Of a stretch of DNA of 5,410 bases, positions 1 through 5,410 are shown piece by piece. Numbering within the stretch: the stretch's first letter is position 1; each line of letters begins with the position of its first letter. The stretch covers positions 1-5,410 of the forward strand of contig JAEERB010000154.1 in the NCBI GenBank assembly GCA_016285615.1. The letters run 5' to 3'. Origin of the DNA: Bacteroidales bacterium. GTDB taxonomy: Bacteria; Bacteroidota; Bacteroidia; Bacteroidales; WCHB1-69. The notes below the pieces were generated by a model. It was given only the letters and a program-made list of their open reading frames with translations, did no database searches and had not been told where the DNA came from. The position numbers and the translations under genes were made by a program.

Positions 1-1
1 C

Positions 2-157
2 CAGACTTTCGACAAGCCCATCAGAATACCGTCCATAGCCCATCTCGCCAATGACATAAGTGCTGAAAATATACGCAGTTATGTGGCCAACCTCAATTTT
101 CATACCACAGGCAATATCACGATGATGCCCTGTTATTGGTGCGACAGAATGGTGTAA
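2..157 (+). CDS. 3' end of an unidentified reading frame, possibly an M28 peptidase remnant
   Basis: An open frame enters from the left edge and runs 51 codons to a TAA at 155-157. The readable core is IAHLANDISAENIRSYVANL followed by NFHT. In Bacteroidetes M28 zinc peptidases, the N-terminal region has a similar 'IS-x-x-x-I-x-S-Y-V-x-x-L-x-x-F-H/G-T-R' pattern, as I recall it. The resemblance ends after FHT, where the frame reads TGNITMMPCYWCDRMV and stops, far too early for a full peptidase. A second open stretch in another frame runs from 67 to the TGA at 244-246, but I recognise nothing in it. The likeliest readings are a truncated or frameshifted gene remnant, or the ordinary C-terminus of an unrelated protein. 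The metal ligands of M28 would lie further downstream and are absent. The call rests on a short weak match, so function is unassigned. Confidence 0.3.
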   Translation, partial: QTFDKPIRIPSIAHLANDISAENIRSYVANLNFHTTGNITMMPCYWCDRMV

Positions 158-251
158 TGGAGACGCAATACATTATATGTCAACCATATAACAACAAAGG
201 TCGCTCTCGCAAAACCGCACGACACTATTCTGCTCCCGCTTCCTGAACAAG

Positions 252-286
252 CGCGACCGCACTGTTGATCAGATGGTGCGGTCGCG
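252..286. repeat. 11-bp perfect inverted repeat (hairpin)
   Basis: The arm CGCGACCGCAC (252-262) is the exact reverse complement of GTGCGGTCGCG (276-286), with a 13-nt loop containing the small palindrome TGATCA. The stem is GC-rich and would be stable in RNA. There is no T-tract on either side, so it is at best an atypical terminator for the frame ending at 157. It lies 33 nt before the promoter at 319. The rest of the gene-free stretch from 158 to 318 shows nothing else that I recognise. Confidence 0.45.
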
Positions 287-318
287 TTCCTGCAAACAGA
301 ACATCATTGAAAACTCAA

Positions 319-349
319 TTGCCTCGTGTCGGAATATTTCCTATTTTTG
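319..349 (+). promoter_or_regulatory. Bacteroidetes-type promoter for the DUF1295 gene
   Basis: TTG at 319-321 and TATTTTTG at 342-349 are separated by 20 nt. This fits the known Bacteroidetes primary sigma consensus, a TTG-containing -33 element and a TAnnTTTG -7 element about 20 nt apart. Transcription would start a few bases after 349, giving a very short leader before the ATG codons at 365, 371 and 377. The upstream ATG at 326 lies between the two elements and so cannot be the translation start for this transcript. Confidence 0.6.
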
Positions 350-370
350 TCCTTCAAAATATTTATGTGT

Positions 371-1172
371 ATGAAAATGCTCTTGATTCTTCTCACCGTC
401 TCTTTGGCGGTGTCAGCCGTGGGCTGGAAATACTTCATCTACTTCTTCAGCCTCGGCTACGGCTACGGTGTGACGGCGTTAGCGATTGCACTGCTGATTA
501 TATACAGCGGCTCGCTCACATGGTCCGCCGTCGCACTTTGCGCAATGCTAATCCTCTTCGGCTGCCGCCTCGGCACATACCTGCTGCTGCGCGAGAAGCG
601 CACCGCCGCCTACCGCAAGATTCTCTATGATCCCTCGTTGCAAAAGAAAAAGCCCGTGAGTGTCATCATCACCGTGTGGCTCTTCTGCGCCATACTGTAC
701 GTGATGCAGGTGGGTCCCGTGGCCTTCCGCATGGACAACGTAGCAAAAGGTGTGGAAGTGAGCGAACTATGGGCATGGATCGGGGCCGCCGTCATGCTTT
801 GCGGCATCTTGCTGGAGGCCGTCAGCGACGCACAAAAGTCGGCCGCCAAGAAGCGCAACCCCAAGCGTTTTGTCGATACAGGGCTTTACCGTATCGTGCG
901 CTGTCCCAACTATTTGGGCGAGGTGGTCATTTGGACGGGCGCGCTGCTCAACGCATCGGCGCGGGTCTGGCCGTATGGCAATGGATTATCGTCGTCATCG
1001 GCTACATCGGCATTGTGTATGTGATGTTCAGCGGAGCGCGCCATCTCGAAATCCGCCAGAACGAGGTCTATGGCAACGATCCCGAGTATCAGAAGTACGC
1101 CAAAAGCACCCCTATCCTGATACCGCTGCTGCCCTCTACAGCGTGGAGAAATACAAGTGGCTGCAAGCGTAG
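371..1172 (+). pseudogene. DUF1295 / steroid 5-alpha-reductase-like membrane protein, broken by two frameshifts
   Basis: Three reading frames in succession give one recognisable protein. Frame one runs from the start to about 952 and contains several hydrophobic segments and the family block RFVDTGLYRIVRCPNYLGEV. Frame two, about 952-1134, continues with IGAGLAVWQW, YVMFSGARHLEIRQNEVYG and DPEYQKYAKSTPILIPLLP. Frame three, about 1134-1172, ends LYSVEKYKWLQA and TAG. Both junctions are explained by one missing base: a G near 953 (AAC GGC ATC read as AACGCATC) and a C near 1134. With both restored the product is about 267 aa, a normal length for DUF1295 (PF06966). The family are multi-pass inner-membrane proteins related to steroid reductases and isoprenylcysteine methyltransferases, and the substrate is unknown. 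ATG codons at 365, 371 and 377 are all possible; 371 (MKMLLILL) is chosen because it lies just past the predicted transcription start. As written, translation stops at 1024. The cause may be true decay or sequencing indels in short G/C runs; the otherwise conserved sequence favours recent loss or error. Confidence 0.75.
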
Positions 1173-1188
1173 AGCGCTGCGTTTTTTT
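1163..1188 (+). terminator. Weak hairpin plus T7 overlapping the DUF1295 stop codon
   Basis: AGCG (1166-1169) pairs with CGCT (1175-1178). GC at 1163-1164 pairs with GC at 1179-1180 across a bulged A. The 5-nt loop holds the TAG stop. A run of seven T follows at 1182-1188. This has the layout of an intrinsic terminator, but the stem is only about six pairs. It may reduce rather than block transcription into the transporter gene starting at 1215, for which I see no convincing promoter in the 42-nt gap. Confidence 0.4.
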
Positions 1189-1214
1189 CGCATTGATTAT
1201 AACTATTTTACACT

Positions 1215-2912
1215 ATGGCTTGGATTAAAACTAACAACATCAAAGGCGATATTTTCGGTGGTATTACTGCGGGCATCGTGGCTCTTCCGCTGGCATTGGC
1301 ATTTGGCATACAGGCATTTGGCGGTGTGGGCGACCCCGCGGCCAGTTCGATGGGAGCTCTGGCCGGCCTTATTGGCGCTACCTTCCTCGGCTTTTTCGCC
1401 TCACTCTTTGGGGGTACACACTCTCAAATTAGCGGCCCCACCGGCCCAATGACCGTTATCACAGCCTCGCTGCTCAGCGGCGTCTGGGCCAGCCAGCACT
1501 CTATGAGCGCCGTCCTCATCAGCATGTCGCTGGCAGGTCTCTTTTGCGGTATCTTCCAAATCCTTTTCGGTGTCTTGAAAATCGGGAAATATGTGCGCTA
1601 CATCCCCTACCCCGTGCTGTCGGGCTTTATGAGCGGTATCGGCGTCATCATCATTATCCAACAAATCTATCCGCTCATCGGCTGCAAATCACCCGTGCTG
1701 ATTGTGGATATGATCACCCAACTGCCAGAGCGTGTGGCCGACGGCATCTCCATCACCGCCCTGCTGCTCGGCTTGGGCACCATCGCCATTATCTACCTTT
1801 TTCCGCTGATAACCAAAAAGATACCATCCACATTAGTAGCTCTGCTGGTGATGACCGTCATCTCGCTGTTCCTCAATATGGACGAGAAGTTGCTCATCGG
1901 CCAGATTCCGTCAGGATTTCCCATGCCCCTCTTTGCCAAGGAAGGACTCGATTTGAGCGGCCTGGATTGGGGTTCCATCCTGAAAGTGTCTGTCATTCCA
2001 GGACTTACCCTCGCCGGCTTAGGCAGTATCGACACGCTGCTCACCTCGGTGGTGGCCGACAATATCACCAAAACACAGCACAACAGTAACCGCGAGCTGA
2101 TAGGCCAAGGCATCGGCAACATGATTAGTGGCCTCTTCTGCGGCATCAGCGGCGCCGGCGCCACCATGCGTACTGTTGTGAATGTGAAGAGCGGCGGGCG
2201 CAGCCAAATTAGCGGTATGGTCCACTCGCTACTGCTACTCGCAGTCCTACTGGGCCTGGGCAGTCTGGTGCGCTACGTGCCCCTGTCGGTGCTGGCCGGC
2301 ATCCTTATCACCGTGGGCTGGGGCATCATCGACCTTAAGGGCTTCAAAGACCTGCTTAAGATACCTCGCGCCGACGCTGTCGTGCTCATCATCGTCTTCC
2401 TGCTCACCGTTTTCGTCGATCTGCTCACCGCTGTCGGCATCGGCATGGTGATTGCCTGCGTGCTCTTCATGAAACGCGCCAGCGACCTCGTTGAGGGCGG
2501 CTACAGCTCCTCCGCCATGACCAATTTCGACAAGGAAAGTCCATGGCAGGACGAAGGCGGCATGCCTGACACCGTACAGCATAAGATTTATATTCAGCGA
2601 CTCAACGGACCTATTTTCTTTGGCACCATCACCAAGTTCCAGCATGTGATGAACGATGTGCCCGCGGATGCCAAGATTGTCATCATCCGCATGCGCTTGG
2701 TCAGCTTCATGGACCAGTCGGGACTTTATGCCATGGAAACGGCCATCAAGGAGCTGCAGGATCGCGGTGTGCTGGTGCTGATGACCATCATTCAGCCGCA
2801 ACCCATGTATATGCTCAAAACCATGAACGTGATACCGGCGCTGGTACCCGAAGAGCACACCTTTGCCACCTTTGAGGAGTGCACCGACTTTTTAAAGAAA
2901 CATGTTGAATAA
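1215..2912 (+). CDS. SulP/SLC26-family inorganic anion transporter with STAS domain
   Basis: This is a 565-aa membrane carrier with a transporter core (residues about 10-425) and a cytoplasmic STAS domain (about 456-563). Core landmarks are DIFGGITAGIVALPLALAFG in TM1, QISGPTGPMTV (71-81) in TM3, and the family signature over about 271-324, including NRELIGQGIGN and TMRTVVNV. The STAS part contains IVIIRMRLVSFMDQSG (488-503), with Ser502 at the position that is phosphorylated or phosphate-like in anti-sigma antagonists and SLC26 STAS domains. Length and order are normal for SulP. Such proteins move sulfate, bicarbonate, dicarboxylates or other anions across the inner membrane, and the substrate cannot be read with certainty. 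Asp273 and Thr277 (SIDTLLTSVVAD) match the spacing of the Na+-site residues of the cyanobacterial bicarbonate carrier BicA, as I recall it, whereas DauA-like carriers have Glu at this Asp. A bicarbonate role is therefore a reasonable inference. ATG 1215 gives MAWIKTNNIKGDIFGG, a normal SulP N-terminus. No Shine-Dalgarno sequence is present, as is usual in Bacteroidetes. The gene is probably read from the promoter at 319-349 together with the broken DUF1295 gene. Confidence 0.93.
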   Translation: MAWIKTNNIKGDIFGGITAGIVALPLALAFGIQAFGGVGDPAASSMGALAGLIGATFLGFFASLFGGTHSQISGPTGPMTVITASLLSGVWASQHSMSAVLISMSLAGLFCGIFQILFGVLKIGKYVRYIPYPVLSGFMSGIGVIIIIQQIYPLIGCKSPVLIVDMITQLPERVADGISITALLLGLGTIAIIYLFPLITKKIPSTLVALLVMTVISLFLNMDEKLLIGQIPSGFPMPLFAKEGLDLSGLDWGSILKVSVIPGLTLAGLGSIDTLLTSVVADNITKTQHNSNRELIGQGIGNMISGLFCGISGAGATMRTVVNVKSGGRSQISGMVHSLLLLAVLLGLGSLVRYVPLSVLAGILITVGWGIIDLKGFKDLLKIPRADAVVLIIVFLLTVFVDLLTAVGIGMVIACVLFMKRASDLVEGGYSSSAMTNFDKESPWQDEGGMPDTVQHKIYIQRLNGPIFFGTITKFQHVMNDVPADAKIVIIRMRLVSFMDQSGLYAMETAIKELQDRGVLVLMTIIQPQPMYMLKTMNVIPALVPEEHTFATFEECTDFLKKHVE

Positions 2913-2919
2913 TGTGAGC

Positions 2920-2935
2920 ACGTTGCGTGCAACGT
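2920..2935 (+). other. Small inverted repeat after the SulP stop
   Basis: ACGTTGC (2920-2926) and GCAACGT (2929-2935) are exact reverse complements with 2 nt between, and start 7 nt after the TAA. In RNA this would fold with a 4-nt loop and a 6-bp stem. No T-run follows on the plus strand, so it is more likely an mRNA 3'-end stem than a stand-alone terminator. The palindrome at 2947-2974 follows immediately. Confidence 0.35.
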
Positions 2936-2939
2936 ACAT

Positions 2940-2974
2940 AAAAAATGTAGGGGCGAATAATCATTCGCCCCTAC
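2940..2974 (-). terminator. Palindromic intrinsic terminator of the 710-aa cargo gene
   Basis: GTAGGGGCGAAT (2947-2958) and ATTCGCCCCTAC (2963-2974) form a perfect 12-bp stem with a 4-nt loop. Read on the minus strand, it begins 26 nt after the stop codon at 3001 and is followed by A and then six T (2945-2940), a classic intrinsic terminator. On the plus strand it is followed by TTTT at 2978-2981, so it may also end the convergent SulP transcript. Its ends, total length and flank match those of the second palindrome at 5289-5316. Confidence 0.75.
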
Positions 2975-3000
2975 CGTGTTTTATAAAGGTTTATTATCCC

Positions 3001-5133
3001 TTATTTCTTGATAATCTTCTGAGTTCCCAGAATGGTGTTGTGGTCGCGGAATTGTACGAAGTACAAGCCTGACGACAGACCGCTCAGATTCAATGTTTCA
3101 GTGTCACCTGAAACCTTGCTGCTCATTACCAGACGGCCGTAGGCGTCGATAATGGCCAGGTCGGTTACTTCCACATTGGCGATGCTAACGGTAGCCATGT
3201 CGGTCACAGGGTTAGGATAGATAACGGTGTTAGCCAGTACATTTTCCTTGATACCAACGGGGGTAAGATAAATCTTACCATCGGCACGCAGATACCAGAT
3301 ATCGTCGGCTACTTGAGCCAAAGCGAACTTCTGATAGTTGGCATTCAGCATATTGCGGGTGCCCGTCAGCACTTGGCGACCTTCTTCATAACCCAGATCG
3401 TCGGAATCTGTATTCTTCATAGGAAGTATGGTAGCCACCTGGTTGCTGGTATAATTGTCATTTACATAGATTAAAGACGTTTCATCCAACACAATAAAGT
3501 TGTTGATATCCATCACATAATCTTTGCTCAACATAATCGTGGTTCCCTCAGCAGCCACAATACCTGCCAGGTTGGCTTTGTTCAATTTGGCTTTGAAAGA
3601 TACATCGGGAATCTCTGTCAGGGTGTTATACTGCCAGGAGCCACCCTTCAGATTAAGATTAACTCTCGAAGCCATCAATCCGCCACCCTCAAAGGTATTA
3701 TTGGTAATCTGGCAATTTTCAAGCCAAGCATCATAGGGAGTTCCTGACGAGAAAACTAACGCAAGAGCGTTTTCCAATTGACATTCTTGAATGTTGGTGT
3801 TTTTGAGGGCAAAACCGACACCCTCCATGAAGGGATTCTGCATAAACAATGTCCCTGCTTTAACATTTTTAAATTCGCAGTTATTGGTAGCAATATCCTG
3901 TGTTAAGAAAACATAATCGCTAAATTCAGAATGAGAAATCTTGACATTATTTAATTCAAGACGACCGTATGACAAGAAGGCATACAGTGCGGTAGTAGTA
4001 ACGCTATCCATTATAAAATAGTTCGAGCCTTGTGCATCTCCAAGAGTCAGGGCTGAACTTGACTGCAATAACACCTCATCAAAGTCTTTTGCAATGCTTA
4101 AACGGATGTTTTTCTGATAGGGATAAATCTTGGCAACAACAAATTCTGCGCTATAGCCAGTCATACCCAGTTCATAGTCGTTCATCAGATAATAAGTACC
4201 GATACCTTTTGATTGATCAATAGCGGCATCCAAGGTTTTGACAGGTCTTGCGGGAGTAATACCTGTGGCAGCGTCGTCACCATTGACAGGGTCAATATAG
4301 TAGGTCTTCATCTCGGCTTTGTCGAAAGCCACGGCAAAACCGCCTCTTGACAGATCCACTGTATAAGAGGTCAACACAAAGTAATAGGTGCCGGCTGTGG
4401 GAGCTTGGTAGATAATGCTGGCATCCTTATAATCACCAGACCAATCATAATCACTGGATACAACAACATTGTAATTCTTGTCGAGCAGGAACATATACAT
4501 ATCAATATCTTTTGCCACTACACCGGCTTTGATAATCTCATTAGCAGCCAACGAAACGCTATAACCGAAGGCGCGGCAGCCTGCACGACCATCAAGCAGG
4601 TAAGGCATTTCAACCGCAATGGTATCCATAACGGTATCGGGGAAGTGGGTAATGGGCTTATAAGTAAGCTCTTTCATCAGTTTGCCCGCAGTTTCACTTA
4701 CAGACAACGTGTATTTCTTGTCTGACGTGATGGCGGTTGAGGAATTCTGAACAGCAATGATGTAATAGGTGCCAGCATCCAGACGGGCTACAATGCAGCT
4801 ACCACTGTCTGATTGGTCGTTGGAGGTAACCTCCTCATACTTGTCATTCAAAAGGAAAATTTCGGGATCAAATTGAGAAGTAGTGATTCTGGTCAGTCGG
4901 ATGCAGAGATCCGTCTTGGCCGTTAACGTGAAAGCATACCCTTTGGCTGCGTGTCCTTCATCCATATCAGCCAAAATAGGGTCGGTAGAAGTGATAGCAT
5001 CCTCAATGGTAAAAGGAAGCTTGCTGATGAATCGGTAGTTCAAATCTTTTACCGAAACCGTCTCAGCGCTTTGTGCATTGGCAGAAAACAAGGCTGCCAC
5101 ACACAACATGATAACAAAGTAAAGTTTTTTCAT
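3001..5133 (-). CDS. Secreted T9SS cargo protein with PPC-like modules and beta-helix-like middle
   Basis: This 710-aa protein is predicted to be exported by Sec and then by the type IX secretion system. Residues 1-20 are a signal peptide (MKKLYFVIMLCVAALFSANA), with cleavage likely before Gln21. Two similar beta-sandwich modules of PPC type follow, at about 60-147 and 185-272. Their hallmarks are repeated: LDAGTYYIIAV (119-129) and TAGTYYFVLTS (246-256), with FLLNDKYEEV and FLLDKNYNVV in matching places. From 275 the protein reads TYYIDPVNGDDAATG, an opening often seen in parallel beta-helix (pectin-lyase-like) proteins. The stretch to about 560 is rich in short Asn-containing strands such as LELNNVKIS and LENCQITNNTF. 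I see no catalytic motif, so binding, adhesive or structural roles are as likely as enzymatic ones. The tail (about 636-710) is a type A sorting domain: YPNPVTD at 639-645, IIDAYGRLV, LSSGLYFVQF, ending KIIKK. This tail is normally removed on secretion, with the product attached to the surface or released. ATG 5133 is fixed by the signal peptide; the leader is AT-rich and lacks a Shine-Dalgarno sequence. The gene has its own promoter and terminator and converges on the SulP gene. Confidence 0.9.
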   Translation of the reverse strand: MKKLYFVIMLCVAALFSANAQSAETVSVKDLNYRFISKLPFTIEDAITSTDPILADMDEGHAAKGYAFTLTAKTDLCIRLTRITTSQFDPEIFLLNDKYEEVTSNDQSDSGSCIVARLDAGTYYIIAVQNSSTAITSDKKYTLSVSETAGKLMKELTYKPITHFPDTVMDTIAVEMPYLLDGRAGCRAFGYSVSLAANEIIKAGVVAKDIDMYMFLLDKNYNVVVSSDYDWSGDYKDASIIYQAPTAGTYYFVLTSYTVDLSRGGFAVAFDKAEMKTYYIDPVNGDDAATGITPARPVKTLDAAIDQSKGIGTYYLMNDYELGMTGYSAEFVVAKIYPYQKNIRLSIAKDFDEVLLQSSSALTLGDAQGSNYFIMDSVTTTALYAFLSYGRLELNNVKISHSEFSDYVFLTQDIATNNCEFKNVKAGTLFMQNPFMEGVGFALKNTNIQECQLENALALVFSSGTPYDAWLENCQITNNTFEGGGLMASRVNLNLKGGSWQYNTLTEIPDVSFKAKLNKANLAGIVAAEGTTIMLSKDYVMDINNFIVLDETSLIYVNDNYTSNQVATILPMKNTDSDDLGYEEGRQVLTGTRNMLNANYQKFALAQVADDIWYLRADGKIYLTPVGIKENVLANTVIYPNPVTDMATVSIANVEVTDLAIIDAYGRLVMSSKVSGDTETLNLSGLSSGLYFVQFRDHNTILGTQKIIKK

Positions 5134-5150
5134 AATGGTATAATTTAATG

Positions 5151-5203
5151 ATGGAACTTATTGATTTTCAATCATTAACTTTCCAAAAGATGTGAAGTTC
5201 CAT
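5151..5203 (-). promoter_or_regulatory. Structured 5' leader of the T9SS cargo gene
   Basis: Within the roughly 95-nt untranslated leader, ATGGAACTT (5151-5159) and AAGTTCCAT (5195-5203) are exact reverse complements 35 nt apart. Between them TGATT (5162-5166) and AATCA (5170-5174) make a small inner hairpin. A competing pairing is possible between AATGAT (5147-5152) and ATCATT (5171-5176). The foot of the structure lies 17 nt from the start codon, so it could influence translation or mRNA stability. It does not match any riboswitch that I recognise. Confidence 0.3.
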
Positions 5204-5234
5204 AACACCTTCCAGAAAAATACTTTCATTGCTA

Positions 5235-5265
5235 CAAATATAAGTTTTTTTAATACAAAATGCAA
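5235..5265 (-). promoter_or_regulatory. Bacteroidetes-type promoter for the 710-aa cargo gene
   Basis: On the minus strand, TTG (5265-5263) and TATATTTG (5242-5235) are separated by exactly 20 nt. The -7 element is a full match to TAnnTTTG. Transcription should begin around 5225-5230, giving a leader of about 95 nt. The promoter sits only about 15 nt past the T-tract of the terminator of the upstream gene, so the cargo gene is probably transcribed on its own. Confidence 0.7.
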
Positions 5266-5279
5266 TGATGATATTTTTT

Positions 5280-5317
5280 AAAAAAAATGTAGAGACGGGG
5301 CGCGCCCCGTCTCTACA
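5280..5317 (-). terminator. Palindromic intrinsic terminator of the upstream T9SS cargo gene
   Basis: GTAGAGACGGGGCG (5289-5302) is followed directly by its exact reverse complement (5303-5316), and one more pair is added by T5288 and A5317, giving a 30-bp perfect palindrome. In RNA it would form a stem of about 13 pairs with a GCGC loop. Read on the minus strand it begins 26-27 nt after the stop at 5344 and is followed by eight T (5287-5280). It is strongly GC-rich within an AT-rich spacer. Confidence 0.75.
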
Positions 5318-5343
5318 GCATATCAATAAAGACCTAAAATCCC

Positions 5344-5410
5344 TTATTTCTTGATAATCTTCTGGGTTCCCAAAATGGTGTTGTGATCGCGGAATTGTAC
5401 GAAGTACAAG
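5344..5410 (-). CDS. C-terminal end of a second T9SS cargo protein (partial)
   Basis: The minus strand enters from the right edge and ends at TAA (5346-5344). The 22 encoded residues read LYFVQFRDHNTI then LGTQKIIKK (the junction residue counted once in the full frame), the same as the last residues of the 710-aa protein. This is the end of a T9SS type A sorting domain. Over 67 nt the DNA differs from 3001-3067 at three positions (5365, 5373 and 5386), all synonymous. Nothing can be said about the passenger domain outside the window. It is probably a tandem paralogue with its own terminator at 5280-5317. Confidence 0.85.
   Translation of the reverse strand, partial: LYFVQFRDHNTILGTQKIIKK

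Noticed and set aside
326..370. Start of the DUF1295 protein at ATG 326
   Set aside because: This ATG lies between the -33 and -7 elements of a good promoter, so it would be upstream of the transcript; the extra residues also do not resemble the family's N-terminus.
940..1140. Programmed ribosomal frameshifting in the DUF1295 gene
   Set aside because: Neither junction has a slippery heptamer or a nearby stimulatory structure, and two shifts in one short gene would be unusual; indels in short G/C runs are simpler.
676..1452. Long open frame running from inside the DUF1295 gene into the SulP gene
   Set aside because: Only the stretch from about 952 to 1134 looks like protein family sequence; the rest is arginine-rich or low-quality shadow sequence overlapping a clear SulP gene.
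2247..2858. 203-codon minus-strand open frame opposite the SulP gene
   Set aside because: It is antisense to a conserved membrane/STAS coding region, His/Asp-rich from GC-biased codons, and lacks any recognisable domain or promoter.
2920..2974. CRISPR-like repeats
   Set aside because: The palindromes occur singly, far apart and with different cores; there are no regularly spaced direct repeats or spacers.
3524..5148. Short plus-strand open frames opposite the 710-aa gene
   Set aside because: All are shadows of a well-supported coding region and show no family features, promoters or start signals.

Overview
The window looks like a chromosomal fragment from a member of the Bacteroidetes, most likely order Bacteroidales and perhaps Prevotella-like. 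Two signals support this. The minus-strand protein ends in a type IX secretion (T9SS) C-terminal sorting domain. Two promoters fit the Bacteroidetes pattern (TTG, 20-nt spacer, TAnnTTTG), and the starts lack Shine-Dalgarno sequences. The genus is inference.

Left part (1-364): the end of an unidentified reading frame that stops at 157, possibly a decayed fragment of an M28-type peptidase. A gene-poor stretch follows, with an 11-bp perfect hairpin (252-286) and then a good promoter (319-349). That promoter lies inside the longest upstream extension of the next reading frame, so the true start must be further downstream.

Plus-strand pair (371-2912): a DUF1295 (steroid 5-alpha-reductase-like) membrane protein gene is broken by two one-base losses, near 953 and near 1134. 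Restoring one base at each site gives a complete protein of about 267 residues. It is followed after 42 nt by an intact SulP/SLC26 anion transporter with a C-terminal STAS domain (565 aa). Its core has Asp273 and Thr277 where many SulP sulfate/dicarboxylate carriers have Glu, which hints at a BicA-like bicarbonate carrier. A small hairpin plus T7 overlaps the DUF1295 stop codon and could attenuate read-through between the two genes.

Minus-strand part (2940-5410): a 710-aa secreted protein (signal peptide, two PPC-like beta-sandwich modules, a beta-helix-like middle, T9SS type A tail) is transcribed towards the SulP gene. It has its own promoter and a structured leader of roughly 95 nt. The right edge holds the last 22 codons of a second T9SS cargo gene. 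Its tail encodes the same 22 residues, with only three synonymous differences, so this is probably a tandem family of T9SS cargo proteins. Each of the two genes is followed 26-27 nt after its stop by a 28-bp palindrome with GTAG/CTAC ends and a T-tract. These act as intrinsic terminators and look like members of a dispersed palindromic repeat family.

No tRNA, rRNA, CRISPR array, insertion sequence or clearly new defence or mobile system is visible. The points most worth following are the double frameshift, the matched palindromic terminators, and the conserved tails of the tandem cargo genes.
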